Shown here piece by piece: positions 44,801-54,624 of a DNA stretch of 64,000 nt; the first letter of the stretch is position 1, and every line of letters begins with the position of its first letter. Origin of the DNA: Lytechinus variegatus (Eukaryota > Echinodermata > Echinoidea > Temnopleuroida > Toxopneustidae); the NCBI RefSeq assembly GCF_018143015.1, contig NC_054740.1, positions 39,833,180 to 39,897,179 on the forward strand, given 5' to 3'. Both the position numbers and the translations under genes were made by a program. The notes under the pieces are model-generated. The model worked only from the letters and a program-made list of their open reading frames with translations, did not search any database and had not been told where the DNA came from.

Positions 44801-47477
44801 ATACTTGATTAACCTTATGTCCAAGTTTCATGAACTAGGTCCATATATTTTCTAAGTTATGATGACATTTCAAAAACTTAACCACAGGTTAAGATTTCGA
44901 TGTTGATTCCTCCAACATGGTCTAAGTTCATTGACCCTAAATGACCTTTGACCTTGGTCATGTGACATGAAACTCTAATAGGATGTTCAGTAATACTTGA
45001 TTAACCTTATGGCCAAGTTTCATGAACTAGGTCCATATACTTTCTAAGTTATGATGTCATTTCAAAAACTTAACCTCAGGTTAAGATTTGATGTTGACGC
45101 CGCCGCCGCCGTCGCCGCCGCCGTCGCCGCCGCCGCCGTCGCCGCCGGAAAAGCGGCGCCTATAGTCTCACTTTGCTTCGCAGGTGAGACAAAAAATTTA
45201 GTCAACAAATAAAGAGGCATTTTCTGGGATTTATGAATTTTGCATTAGAATTAGCAAAGTTTGGTGAACCTCAAAATCGGTCAACAAATAAAGAATGTGA
45301 ATTTTTTAATAATATGCATAAATGTATTTTGCATAAATTAGCACAAATATTGTTCTAGTCAAAATTTCAAAATTCTGTGTAAAAGTTTGGTGAACCTCAT
45401 AAAACTCTACCAGATGGAAGCAAAAAATTAAAAATCGATCGATAAATGAAGCATTTTCTGTGAATTTCGAAAAATGCGCATAAATTAGCATATATCTAAC
45501 GAGTTTCAAAATTCTGTGTAGAAGTTTTGAATCCCCCACCTACAACTGTACATGTAGTGCTATCATATAAGGCAAACAGAATTTAAATCAGACTTGAAAC
45601 GGCAAAGAAGAAGCATTTTAAATTGTGGACGGATGACAGACGACGGACGCCATGCCACAAGCTCATCTGGCCCTTCGGGCCGGATGAATTGAGTTATTAT
45701 TACAATTACATGTAGTTTCATAAATACTAGTAGGCCTACATACAGCATATATAATACTATCATTTCCAGATGAAACAATGGGCTTCTTTTCTTTAACTTC
45801 TCGCTACTGTAGGTTGTATTCTTTTTTTTGCATTTCTACAATAATACTTATGCATGTCATCCTGCATCAGGGAAAACACTTGTCAATGAGCTTTGAAACA
45901 AAATTTAAAAACTACAATCTCAGTGGTTTACAATATAAAAGAGCACTACAAAATATAACACCCGGTAAAAACATTGGTTGACAAATATTTCTTGTGAATT
46001 TCAAACAATGCATATAAAACAATTTTTTGCAAAAAATAGAAAAAAAAAATTTGTGTTCATGTTTGGATTACATGTACATCATGGAAATTACAGAACTTTA
46101 CAAGATAAAAAAATAGTTAAATTACACATACATGTACATGTATTGATTTTTTAAGTTAATGACAATATTTTTTGAAAATGTCACAATTAGGTGAGCTACA
46201 GGTCATGTCTTCACATTTTTTTTATATTGTACATGAAATGATCAGGGAAATAATTGCACACGGCGGCTGGGGGGGATTTAGCCCCCCAAATGTTCAAAAT
46301 AGCCCTGGAAATCCCCATTTTTCTCAGTGTTTAAGCTTAACCAATGTTGCAGATTTAGATGTCCAGTAAGCCCAGACTCCCCCCCCCCCCTCCCCCCAAA
46401 CAAAAAATTCTTGCCTGGAAATAATTATTTCACATTTTCATACATGTGTGAAAGCATGTCTCTCTTGTAACAAAATGAATTTCAACATTGGTATAGGGCC
46501 TATTTTCTATTCTTGCGATAAATGGAAGAAAAAAAGGAATTTCATAAAATAAAATACAAAATAAGTGGTGATTACTGGTAATGGTACACGTACGACATTG
46601 TTATTGACATCAACTCTCTGAATGCATTCATAGAATTGTTTTACCAAAATGCAAAACTTAGAATGTCACAACTTTAGTTATTCCTCATCCAATCAAGCTT
46701 CCAATGAGATCATGATGAAATGTTCAGTTTTGCTTGGTCATAGTCAATGATATTCCATCAATCATGTGTTTAAATCATAATTTGAAGCCAGGTATTGCCC
46801 CTTCTTACAATTTAAGATCTATATTACGAGTGAAGAATAAAAAGGATCTATAATATAAGGCCCCCTTTAATGACTTAACATGAAATATGGTCTAACTTTA
46901 TAAAGAATATTTTGAATGCGAAAAAGGCGATGGGAAATTTGAACAAGCTTCTGCCCATGGCCTGGGCTGGCACAAATGCCTCGACAGTGCAGCGAGCAGC
47001 TGCTGATAAAATGCACGTTGTATCAATGGCACTTCCTGGTTCGCGCGTGTGTGTGGGTACCACAACAAAGACTCGTTACAAAAAAAAGGCGAAAACAGGA
47101 CGGAGTTTAAGAACAAATTGACAGCTCAAAACTAAAAAGGCCACTTTAATTTCATCTTCCACACATGCTTGATATTTCATAAATCATAAAAAACATAACG
47201 GATTGCTATCATCATGGAAATTGCGCGAAAAGGAATCATTTAAAAATACCGGAAGCGATTTTTTTTCTTCGCTAACCACGTTGTGTTGATAACCCATGAA
47301 GCGTTGCGTAGGCAGCACTTCCGTGTTTATATTCACACGATCATTTACAAAATAAAAACAGGGTTTAGAGAGATTAAATCTTTTTACACTGGTCACACCA
47401 TGTGAGAAGAATTAAATATCACGACACATACCTGCTGCCAACAATAGATCCAAATTTCTTGACTTTTCCGACGACAT
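35787..47477 (-). CDS. ELF: ELF alternative isoform from the inner start
   Basis: A second first exon (47432-47477, [15 protein letters not shown]) ends in phase 1. It therefore splices in frame to 42478-42618 and the shared body, giving 315 residues. It drops the [17 protein letters not shown] segment, which in ELF1 relatives is part of the acidic activation region, and keeps the rest. Vertebrate ELF2 also uses alternative N-termini (NERF-1/NERF-2), so the arrangement has precedent. Support is ATG, donor, phase and a convincing promoter; no transcript evidence is available here. Confidence 0.7.
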
Positions 47478-47867
47478 TTTCTATCATTTGCCAAATCTCA
47501 AGTATTCCACACAGGCGATCGATCCTAGCCTTTCTCAAAAAATCGCGCAGCAAAATTTGGCGAGCATGGGTCATGTAATGCGTAAATTAATCCGCGTGTG
47601 TATTATATACCGGAAATAATTTGCATGACTATTGGTTCCGACCACTGAACTTTCTGATGGTCCAAGATAAGCCCTAGATAGAGAGATGGAATTTATTTAC
47701 CTGTGGCCTAATCGTATGCCATCGTGATGATGATGATGGTGATGATGACGACGACGACGACGATGATGATGATGATTATGTGGTGAAGATGATGATGTGA
47801 TGATGATGATTAGGATGATGATGACGACGACGATGATGATGTGATGATGATGATGATGATGATAATG

Positions 47868-47899
<32 letters not shown>

Positions 47900-50800
47900 G
47901 ATGGTGATGATGAATGATGATGGTGATGATGATGATTGCTTTTATTCAAAATACATGCGGTTATTCTTATTGTGTATTTTGGGTGTTATCTGCCTTTAAT
48001 TTATTTTTATCCGGGGTCTTTACGAATTTCTCAATTGATTTAAAGAAAAAGTCAACCCCAACAAAAAGGTGTTTCGAATAAAAAAAGAAAAATCCAACAA
48101 TTTTAGTTGTGTCAATACCTGCATGACTTCTGTATGATTTGAACTGAATTCAAACAGCAAATAACAAAGAACAAAATCATCAACAAAGAGACAAACCACA
48201 GTCCAAAACTAGCAAGCCATTTTCTTCATTGTGTTTAATACGTATAGATATTATTTTCTTTGTATCAGACAGATTTTTTTTGGGGGGGGGTGGGAAGAGA
48301 GAGACAACATACATTTATTTGGGATGAAAGGATGGTAGAATTGGGATAGCTGGTGATATCACACAATTATCATACAAGATTTTATTAATTCGTTTTGCGT
48401 TTTAGGTATGCGCATTGCATGCATTATGCAAATTTAGCTGAGATACTTAAGTGGCACACTTTGTCAAAATCTAGTTACTCGATAATTTTATTCTAATGTA
48501 GTGGACGAGTGGTGAGTTGATCAAGTAATCGATGAATTCAAACCTACAAAAATGATCTACCGATGTCAGCTAGCGCTTGGGCTGCGCTGTGGTCGAGGCC
48601 GGCCAGGAAGGGTGGAACTATATTATTATTGGCGGATGGACATTGACTGACCCTGATTGGCACGTGTGTGCTCCAAAAAAGTTGTTTACGTTTTCACGCA
48701 CGAAGGTAAACAGGAAGTCCAGTAGAACGAACGACTTACGAGGATTCTTCACAAAACGAAAATATGTTTAATATTCTGAGCAGAAGATGGCGGGTGATCA
48801 AAAAAAAAAAAAAAAACACATGACAGTTCATTAATGACGGAGATGGACGGGAGAAGTGGAAGAGGAAGGTGGATAAAAAAAGGGGAGATGGTGGATGAGG
48901 GTGTTGGGTGAGGGAGATGGATGAGGGAGATGGATGAGGGAGGTGGATGAGGGAGGTGGATGAGGGAGGGGATGAGGGAGATGGATGAGGGAGACGGATG
49001 AGGGAGATGGATGAGGGTGATGGATGAGGGAGATGGATGAGGGAGAGAGGGAGATGGATGAGGGAGGTAGATGAGGGAGATAGATGAGGGAGGTGGATAA
49101 GGGAGGTGGATGAGGGAGGGGATGAGGAAGATGGATAAGGGAGATGGATGAGGGAGACGGATGAGGGAGATGGATGAGGGTGATGGATGAGGGAGATGGA
49201 TGAGGGAGGGAGATGGATGAGGGAGGGAGGTGGAAGAGGGAGGTGGATGAGGGAGGTGGATGAGGGAGATGGATGAGGGAGATGGATGAGAAAAAAGGAA
49301 GAGGGAGGTGGATGAGGGAGGTGGATGAGGGAGATGGATGAGGGAGATGGATGAGGGAGATGGATGAGGGAGGTGGATGAGGGAGGTGGATGAGGGAGAT
49401 GAATGAGGGAGATGAATGAGGGAGGTGGATGAGGGAGATGAATGAGGGAGATGGATGAGGGAGATGGATGAGGGAGATAAATGAGGGAGATGAATGCTGA
49501 GGGAGGTGGATGAGGGAGATGAATGAGGGAGATGGATGAGGGAGATGGATGAGGGAGATGGATGAGGGAGGTGGATGAGGGAGGTGGATGAGGGAGATGA
49601 ATGAGGGAGATGGATGAGGGAGGTGGATGAGGGAGGTGGATGAGGGAGGTGGATGAGGGAGGTGGATGAGGGAGATGGATGAGGAAGATGGATGAGGGAG
49701 GAGGGTGAGGGAGGTGGATGAGGAAGAAGGACGAGGGAGGTGGATGAGGGAGGTGGATGAGGGAGATGGATGAGGGAGATGGATGAGGGAGATGGATGAG
49801 GGAGGTGGGTGAGGGAGGCGGATGAGGGAGATGGATGAGGGAGATGGAGGAGGGAGGTGGTGAAAGGAGATGGAGAAGGAAGATGGATGAGGGGGATGGA
49901 TGAGGAAGATGAATGAGGGGGTGGATGAGGGAGATGGATGAGGGAGATGGATGAGGGAGATGGGTGAGGGAGACGGATGAGGGAGAAGGATGAGGGAGGT
50001 GGATGAGGGAGATGGACGAGGGAGATGGATGAGGAAGATGGATGAGGGAGATGGATTAGAAAGATGGATGAGGGATAGTCTACAAATGTAGACCCACATC
50101 TGCAGTGTGTGTACCACAGCTGATTCAAGGAGTCTGCGTAGCAGACTAGGTCTACTCTGGCTTGCTCGCCCTTTCCAGCAGCAGCACGCTTTGCACACTG
50201 AGATCCCACCTCACGAGCTATCCAGAGTCTGCATAGCAGACTAGACGAGGAAGGTGGATAGGGAAATTGGGTGGCGGAGATGGATGAAGAAGATTGAGGA
50301 GGGAGATGAGGAGGGAGTTGGAGGAGGGAGGTGGAGGAAGGAGATGGATAATAATATAGGGTATTTATATTGCGCACATATCCACCTTGTTAGGTGCTCA
50401 AGGCGCTCCTATATTACCCGGCTAAGCTAGGCGTTCATAGCGCACACAGCTTTTTAAGGAATTACTTCCTACCGGTACCCATTTACCTCACCTGGGTTGA
50501 GTGCAGCACATTGTGGATCAGTTTCTTGCTGAAGGAAATTACGCCATGGCTGGGATTCGAACCCACGACCCTCTGTTTCAAAGTCCGAAGACTAATCCAC
50601 TGGGCCACAACGCTCCATGGATGAGGCAAGATGGATGAGGGAGGTGGAAGAGTGAGACAGGATTTATACAAGAGATGGATCCAGGAGATGGATAGTGGAC
50701 ATGGGTCCATTATAGGGCCAAATTTTTTGACCAATGAAAATTTTTTGATATGATGGTATCACTCCTATAATTGGCCACACTTCTTTTCTCCACAAAAACA

Positions 50801-53800
50801 AACAAGCAAACAAACACACACACACACACAGGTCTATAATGAAAATAAAAATCCTACATTATCATCAGCATTCCAAAAGAGGGGGCAATATATAATCTAA
50901 GGGTAAAAACTGGGCATGTGCACCCCCATCATTGATTTATTTCTCGATGATGAAGATATATGAGAACTATTTATTGTGGTAATAACAATCTCTTAAATAC
51001 TTTTTATTTACTCTTCCTGCTATTTCTCACATGACTCCTAGATCTATACAACATGCCAGTAGATATCATAAAATAAAAGACATTGGATTTCTTGTTACCT
51101 GTAGAGTGCATACAACTTGAGGCATTAGTTTTTCTTTTACTATAAAAAAAAATGCTTCAGATTTCATCAAACTGGAAGGAAAAAAGTATGAATTTTATGA
51201 ATTTCATTTTGGATGAATTATTTGATTTCCATTCATTTATTCTACAGGATTACTACCCCCCCCCCCTTCAAAAAATGACAACAACAAAAATAAAGGAAAA
51301 GTCCTTGATAACATAGTATGCTTAACTACAGCAGATTTCTGTCAGGACTTCCCCCTATTAAAATGCCCAGAATTAAATCACCATGAATTAGAGACTTATA
51401 CCCTTTTCATAAACCTATCCTCCAATTAGCCGCCTAAGAGTAATGCGGATAATTCAATAAAAATTGCGTTCATAAACTCCGAAAATAAGCCGCATTATTT
51501 TTACGAGCGTCCGTCCTGAAAAAGGCGGATAATCGCCATGACAACTGGACACGCCCCCTCCGATGCGGTTGTGTTGGAAAAGGGTGACCTTGTGACCGCA
51601 CCATGGCAATTATCCGCATTATTTGGAAATGCGTTCATAAACTCAAAATCTTATCCCGATGCCGCTATTATGCGGATAATAGCAGCATCAGAGTAATGCG
51701 GATAACTCTTGTCCTCCTCCAATTTTACGACCAAATGATGCTGCTATTAGCCGCCTAATTCATTTTAATTGGGTTTATGAAAGGGGTATTAAATACAATG
51801 CATCCATTGTCTGTTCATTTCAGTTGTTGTGATTAGCTGAATTGTTTCTTGTATTAACCAATTGTTTATAAAGTGGAAAATCATTAATGCATTGAAAATA
51901 TGACCATCCAACCGGTGGACATTATACTAAAACATCATAATCATACAAGTCAAATGTTGATGGCAAAAATTACCACAAAATTAAGTCACAACTGTCACAA
52001 GTGAAACAAATTCAGAGCAGATCAAATACATGAGCTGCGTGCTAGGCACATCCAGGTCATATCAGACCAGGGTCCGTCTAACAAAGAGTTGCCATTGATC
52101 AGATCAATCCTAACTATGGAAAGCAAGAGATGCCAACATCTAAAATCCATGCTTGTTCAAGATATTTTCTAACTATGATGTATATTCATGCATTCATTGT
52201 TTTCTTGAAAATTCGCTGTACTTCTCTTCGTTTACAAATGACATTGTACAAATTTTCCTGTAGAAAAAATTATGGCAATGATGGATTTCCATAGAGTTAC
52301 GATTGATTGGATCAATCATAACTCTTTGTAAGACGGAGCCTAAGTGATAACTGGTGCAAACAAAAATTATACTAAATTGATAGTAAAACCAAGTAGGTGG
52401 TATTCTAATAGCCATGGGTGAATTAAACCTGGGTCCCATAACACAAAGGTTAGTGATTAATCGTAAGCTTGATTTTCGCGGTGGATTGTACATTGTAGTC
52501 CATGCAATCAATCGTAGAAAAATGTTCTACGATCATTGCCAAGTTTCGTGTTATGGGCCAACTTTAAGTACCAAACTTTTATGGAGTGCTAGTTATCAAC
52601 CCATTCACCAAGTAAAACTTAGTATTATCCTGCTGCAAAAAGTTGTCTTAAATATTGAGTTGTGAAATTGGAAGGGGAATATGCAAAAATATAATGAATT
52701 TTAATGAAATTATAATTGTCACGAATAGGACAGAAATATTATGAAACCCAGCATTCCATAGAAGTGCAGTTTCAAATTCTAGTTTAGACTAGGGTTGAAC
52801 CTAGATAAATCAACTATCATAACACTAAGCACTGGGCTTAACCATGATGGTGTTAGACAATCTGGACCAACTGCTATAAAGTAACCCAAAAGGATACGAA
52901 CCTAAAGCTGTGACCCCCCCCCCCCCCCCGTAGGTACGCTAGTGGTCCTACATAACTTTTGTGATGCATGAAGCACGCCTTGTCAGGCATGTAAATGTCA
53001 CCACTGCGCAATTACTACATGTATGTGTGTATTAAATGTGTACATACCTATACTACCTCAAAAGTGTAGGCCTACTAATTGAGGTCAAAAGTGGAATGGT
53101 GCAATTTTATATGAAAATAATTTTAAAGAATACTTTTTCTTAATAGTTGACAGCTCTGCAAACCTTAGAAAGTGTCCACATTCCACAGTGCCTTTTCTTT
53201 CAGTAGATTCAACTCCATCTAAGATTAATCTCAATTCTTATCTCTTAATAACACAATTTGAGAGCAATCACATTTGAGTCTCCTTTGAATCTATTGCAGC
53301 TCTTTAAATAACAATGAAAAAATTATTTATTGGTATTTATGAGTCACCAATTATCTAGTTGCCTATTCAACGGTGCACTCTATATCATCCCGGCGTTAGC
53401 TCCAGCTGCGAAAGGCGCTTGCTGCATTCAAATAATTAATCCTGCGGCTCTTTATATGACTGCCACGGGATGGGGGGGAGGGTATTTCATGAAATATTTT
53501 CTGTGATGTCTTCACTGAATAAACGTGAAATAGTTGATTTCTTGAAAAGCAGCGGTCTATGGTTACCATGTCAACTGTCAAAGAATGAAGTCCTACACCG
53601 TGCTGACAATCTAAAAAAATAATCCCCTGGTTTTCTGAACTCACCTTCATGTCTGTCTATGATTCCAGCCAACTCATCGATGGTGTTGATCTCGATCTCC
53701 TCTGCGAGGTATTCTAAGGCGGTCGGTGACAGGAGTTCACTAGGTGTAAGGAGGACGTCGTTGATCTGTACAATTACTGCAGGACTACTGGAAGACTGCA

Positions 53801-54602
53801 TAACAGCAAGATAGACAAGGGAGTCAGTCCGGAGATCGTAAGGGGGTGGTTTGGAATAAAAGAATAAGCAAAACTCAGAGATGCCAAGTTCAAAGACCAG
53901 TGATGATGAGATTTTCCGTGACTCGGCACAAGATCAAAGGCATCGGGTAAAATGTATATGGAATAGGCTGTGATATATTCGTGAGAAAGAAGAGTTCAGC
54001 TCAGGATGAGCAGCAGAAGCCCTATGAGTCTCACACGTAATATGTGAGACTTGGCATATCTGTATCATTGCCTGGGTGGCATGGGCATTTATGATCTTGT
54101 AAAAACATTCATGAATTCCCCTTCCTTTTGGTAAGGCAGAAGAGCATATTTTTCCCACAGGATATCATTATAAGCTACATGTAAAGCCTTTATGCCAGCT
54201 GCGCAGCAATTGAAAATTGCCAATCATGTTTGCGGCCAACATTTATGAATACCAGTATATCATTATTTAATATAAATCATTATTTATTTGTACTTTTGAC
54301 ACATGTAATTCAACTATATTTTATTTCATGTTGTTTAGCATCTGATTTATTGTCTCCTGTAATCTCCATTAATAAAAGGACAAAAAATGAATTAACTACA
54401 ATAAGAAAATAATTCTTATATAATATTTCTTTTAAAATACATTTGATGAGAATCTTTAAAGAGTCTGGAAAATACTGCCCACTGATCAACTGCTAAACTT
54501 CATATTATAGGCCCTGGAAGCTACATGTAGTGTTACCTGATAAGTTTTATCTGAGGGCCCCATGTTGAAATCAAAGAACTGACCATCCAAGATGGCTGCC
54601 AT
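35787..54602 (-). CDS. ELF: ELF1/2/4-type ETS transcription factor (isoform from the outer start)
   Basis: ELF proteins are nuclear activators binding GGAA cores through the ETS winged helix (family knowledge). Minus-strand exons: 54537-54602, 53645-53795, 42478-42618, 41647-41772, 40804-40878, 39066-39254, 38195-38269, 37104-37296, 35787-35889. All phases fit, giving 372 residues. The start [13 protein letters not shown] and the motif [10 protein letters not shown] mirror the human ELF1 N-terminus (MAAVVQQNDLVFEF, PAVIVEH). [12 protein letters not shown] mirrors its ETIEAAEALL block. A His-rich tract spans about residues 215-230. The ETS domain is at about 276-363, including [28 protein letters not shown] and [20 protein letters not shown]. 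The stop comes nine residues after this domain. Vertebrate ELFs have a long C-terminal activation region that is missing here. ELF1, ELF2 and ELF4 cannot be separated; a single pre-duplication orthologue is likely. Confidence 0.92.
36500..36548. repeat. GA and GT microsatellite
   Basis: GAGAGAG run followed by GTGTGTGT in ELF intron 8. Confidence 0.7.
36647..36810. mobile_element. Degenerate copy of the 15.37 kb MITE
   Basis: Shares the TTTCACAAAACT-type end, CTGGTCAACCTTTCTCACAT, GCTAAATAATCA and GATCAACAGTCGTT with 15371-15545; its right end has diverged. Confidence 0.5.
37104..37296 (-). CDS. ELF: ELF exon 8 (ETS domain, first two thirds)
   Basis: [63 protein letters not shown]. Includes recognition helix 3 with the two conserved arginines completed across the intron. 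Leaves phase 2. Confidence 0.96.
37463..37520. mobile_element. Fragment of the AGGGGAATGAAACC MITE
   Basis: TTAAAGGGGAATTAAACCTT, then GGAACAAGTAGGCTTGTGTG, as in the left arm at 6192-6235. Confidence 0.5.
37872..37965. repeat. 94-bp hairpin with central palindrome (ELF intron 7)
   Basis: 19-bp arms GAATACCAGAAATATTCCA (37872-37890) and their exact complement (37947-37965) enclose a 25-bp palindrome with 12-bp arms ACTCATCTGCGA around one base (37911-37935). Confidence 0.75.
38195..38269 (-). CDS. ELF: ELF exon 7 (basic linker)
   Basis: [20 protein letters not shown] then KKAKD. Comparable to the basic, KKK-rich linker that precedes the ETS domain in ELF1. KIKSE resembles a sumoylation consensus (inference). 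Confidence 0.87.
39066..39254 (-). CDS. ELF: ELF exon 6 with histidine-rich tract
   Basis: [34 protein letters not shown], then the tract [13 protein letters not shown] and a basic HKRHKKSKK tail. 189 bases, symmetrical phase. The His tract and basic block are not part of vertebrate ELF1 that I know of. Possible roles are nuclear-speckle targeting or metal binding (inference). Confidence 0.87.
39740..40760 (-). repeat. Repeat-rich part of ELF intron 5
   Basis: A dispersed-repeat-like block at 39750-39960 (AGACTGGGGGGTGGAGGCTG) is followed by three diverged copies of a unit of 150-175 bp carrying ATCAGATGCAAGGATTT and GTAGCTTATAACAGTT (40381, 40511, 40685). Confidence 0.5.
40804..40878 (-). 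CDS. ELF: ELF exon 5
   Basis: [20 protein letters not shown] then ATLRQ. Flanked by TTTCCAG and GTAAGT. 75 bases, so it could be skipped without changing the frame. Confidence 0.83.
41647..41772 (-). CDS. ELF: ELF exon 4 (acidic)
   Basis: [20 protein letters not shown], then [20 protein letters not shown] and MR. Acidic and proline-rich, probably disordered. Phase 1 in and out. Confidence 0.88.
41814..41999. mobile_element. CAGAG MITE copy (186 bp), ELF intron 3
   Basis: CAGAGCTGCCAACCTGAAAA at the left and ACTACTTGGCAGCTCTG at the right. ATAATG flanks both ends as a possible target duplication. TCAGTATT recurs inside at least five times. Confidence 0.65.
42478..42618 (-). CDS. ELF: ELF exon 3 (shared)
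   Basis: [20 protein letters not shown] then [20 protein letters not shown] and ITVDFIK. The ETI-AA-ALL pattern matches ELF N-terminal domains. Phase 1 in and out; the donor is GTGTGT, weaker than its neighbours. Confidence 0.88.
43035..43360. repeat. Foldback of short GACCA-ATGGT modules
   Basis: The left half carries modules such as TTGGTCTATGACCATTTCGTCT in 18-22 bp steps on one strand. The right half carries their complements (GACGAAATGGT, TAGACCAAATGATC). The two halves fold on each other around about 43190. Confidence 0.6.
43500..45610. repeat. Diverged tandem array of about 165 bp, split by an insert
   Basis: Units contain TTTTGCATAAATTAGCATAA, AATAATTTTCTA, TCAAAATTTCAAAATTCTGT and GTTTGGTGAACCTCAT. 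Copies lie on both sides (43500-44085 and 45190-45610) of the 44090-45190 element, which appears to have inserted into the array. ELF intron between the inner first exon and exon 3. Confidence 0.6.
44090..45190. mobile_element. Element with GTCTCACCTGC ends and internal DR1-bearing minisatellite
   Basis: The ends GTCTCACCTGC and GCAGGTGAGAC are perfect inverted repeats. The interior is about five units of 150-190 bp, each with TTCATTGACC, TGACCTTTGACCT and CATGTGACCTGAAAC. A GCC/GTC trinucleotide stretch (45099-45160) precedes the right end. No coding capacity. Superfamily not assigned. Confidence 0.6.
45611..47431 (-). other. ELF intron after the inner first exon, proximal part
   Basis: AT-rich, with a C-run near 46378-46395 and G-run near 46270. 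No exon or known repeat recognised. Confidence 0.4.
47432..47477 (-). CDS. ELF: ELF alternative first coding exon (MSSEKSRN)
   Basis: 15 codons plus one base, then consensus donor GTATGT. ATG context is AAAATGT. The sequence [10 protein letters not shown] has no match in my memory of ELF proteins. Confidence 0.7.
47603..47635 (-). promoter_or_regulatory. Putative inner ELF promoter: CCAAT, octamer, ETS, TATA
   Basis: Read on the minus strand in order: CCAAT (47635-47631), octamer ATGCAAAT (47626-47619), ETS site ATTTCCGGT (47617-47609), and TATATAA (47609-47603). A start site would be expected near 47575, giving a leader of about 100 bases before ATG 47477. Ordering and spacing fit a classical TATA promoter. 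The ETS core CCGGAA suggests possible autoregulation (inference). Confidence 0.6.
47724..47938. repeat. GAT/GAC trinucleotide microsatellite
   Basis: Over 200 bp of GATGAT with GACGAC islands and some GTGATG interruptions, close upstream of the inner ELF promoter. Confidence 0.85.
48043..48115. mobile_element. Fragment of the AGGACAAGTTCACC MITE
   Basis: TTTAAAGAAAAAGTCAACCC and CAACAAAAAGG, with AAAAATCCAACAA, match the left end of 18779-19381. Confidence 0.5.
48840..50082. repeat. 13-bp minisatellite, about 1.24 kb
   Basis: Unit AGATGGATGAGGG (with AGGTGGATGAGGG variants) repeated roughly 90 times. A tail of the same repeat is found at 50619-50700, beyond a SINE and unique DNA. Because 13 is not a multiple of 3, the phase rotates. 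The C-rich strand has no stop in any phase, creating two overlapping false frames of 542 and 455 codons. Confidence 0.9.
50350..50618 (-). mobile_element. tRNA-derived SINE, minus orientation
   Basis: On the minus strand: a GGCCCAGTGGATTAGTCTTC head, box B GTGGGTTCGAATCCCAGCC, CAGGTGAGGTAAATGGGTAC, then CCTTGAGCACCTAACAAGGT. Same family as 35200-35432 but better kept. It interrupts the right side of the minisatellite. Confidence 0.75.
50750..51398. other. ELF intron DNA
   Basis: Non-coding and AT-rich, with a CA run at 50815-50830 and a C-run at 51257-51268. Confidence 0.4.
51399..51788. mobile_element. 390-bp MITE, TTA target site (PIF/Harbinger-like)
   Basis: The left end TACCCTTTTCATAAACC and the right end GGTTTATGAAAGGGGTA are inverted, flanked by TTA (51396-51398 and 51789-51791). 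A 3-bp TWA duplication is typical of PIF/Harbinger. The word GCGGATAA, in either orientation, recurs at least six times inside. Confidence 0.7.
52070..52342. mobile_element. MITE copy B, GTCTAACAAAG ends
   Basis: GGGTCCGTCTAACAAAGAGT and the inverted TAACTCTTTGTAAGACGGAG. Second copy of the family at 12719-12987, with better-preserved ends. Confidence 0.7.
52430..52560. mobile_element. 130-bp MITE with CCCATAACAC ends
   Basis: GGGTCCCATAACACAAAGGT on the left; the complement of the right end reads GGCCCATAACACGAAACTTG. Confidence 0.65.
53645..53795 (-). CDS. ELF: ELF exon with PAVIVQIND motif
   Basis: [20 protein letters not shown], then [20 protein letters not shown], then [10 protein letters not shown]; acidic. 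Ends in phase 1 at donor GTGAGT. PAVIV matches the ELF1 N-terminal domain. Confidence 0.88.
53876..54062. mobile_element. CAGAG MITE copy (187 bp)
   Basis: CAGAGATGCCAAGTTCAAAG to GACTTGGCATATCTG. It lies in the ELF intron between the outer first exon and the PAVIV exon, and is closely related to 32587-32770. Confidence 0.7.
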
Positions 54603-54624
54603 GATCACACCTGACTTGTATAAT
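54537..54624 (-). CDS. ELF: ELF exon with outer start codon
   Basis: Acceptor CTACAG at 54630-54625, then 22 bases of leader that stay open in frame, then ATG at 54602-54600. It encodes [20 protein letters not shown] and YQ, phase 0 at donor GTAACA. The acceptor means at least one more 5' exon lies further right, not identified. Confidence 0.85.

Noticed and set aside
48749-50377. Long minus-strand open frames of 542 and 455 codons
   Set aside because: They are translations of the 13-bp minisatellite in two phases, with a 13-residue periodic Ser/Pro/His/Leu pattern and no domain.
50483-50624. Second tRNA-like segment and the open frames over it
   Set aside because: Part of the minus-strand SINE at 50350-50618, not a functional tRNA or protein.
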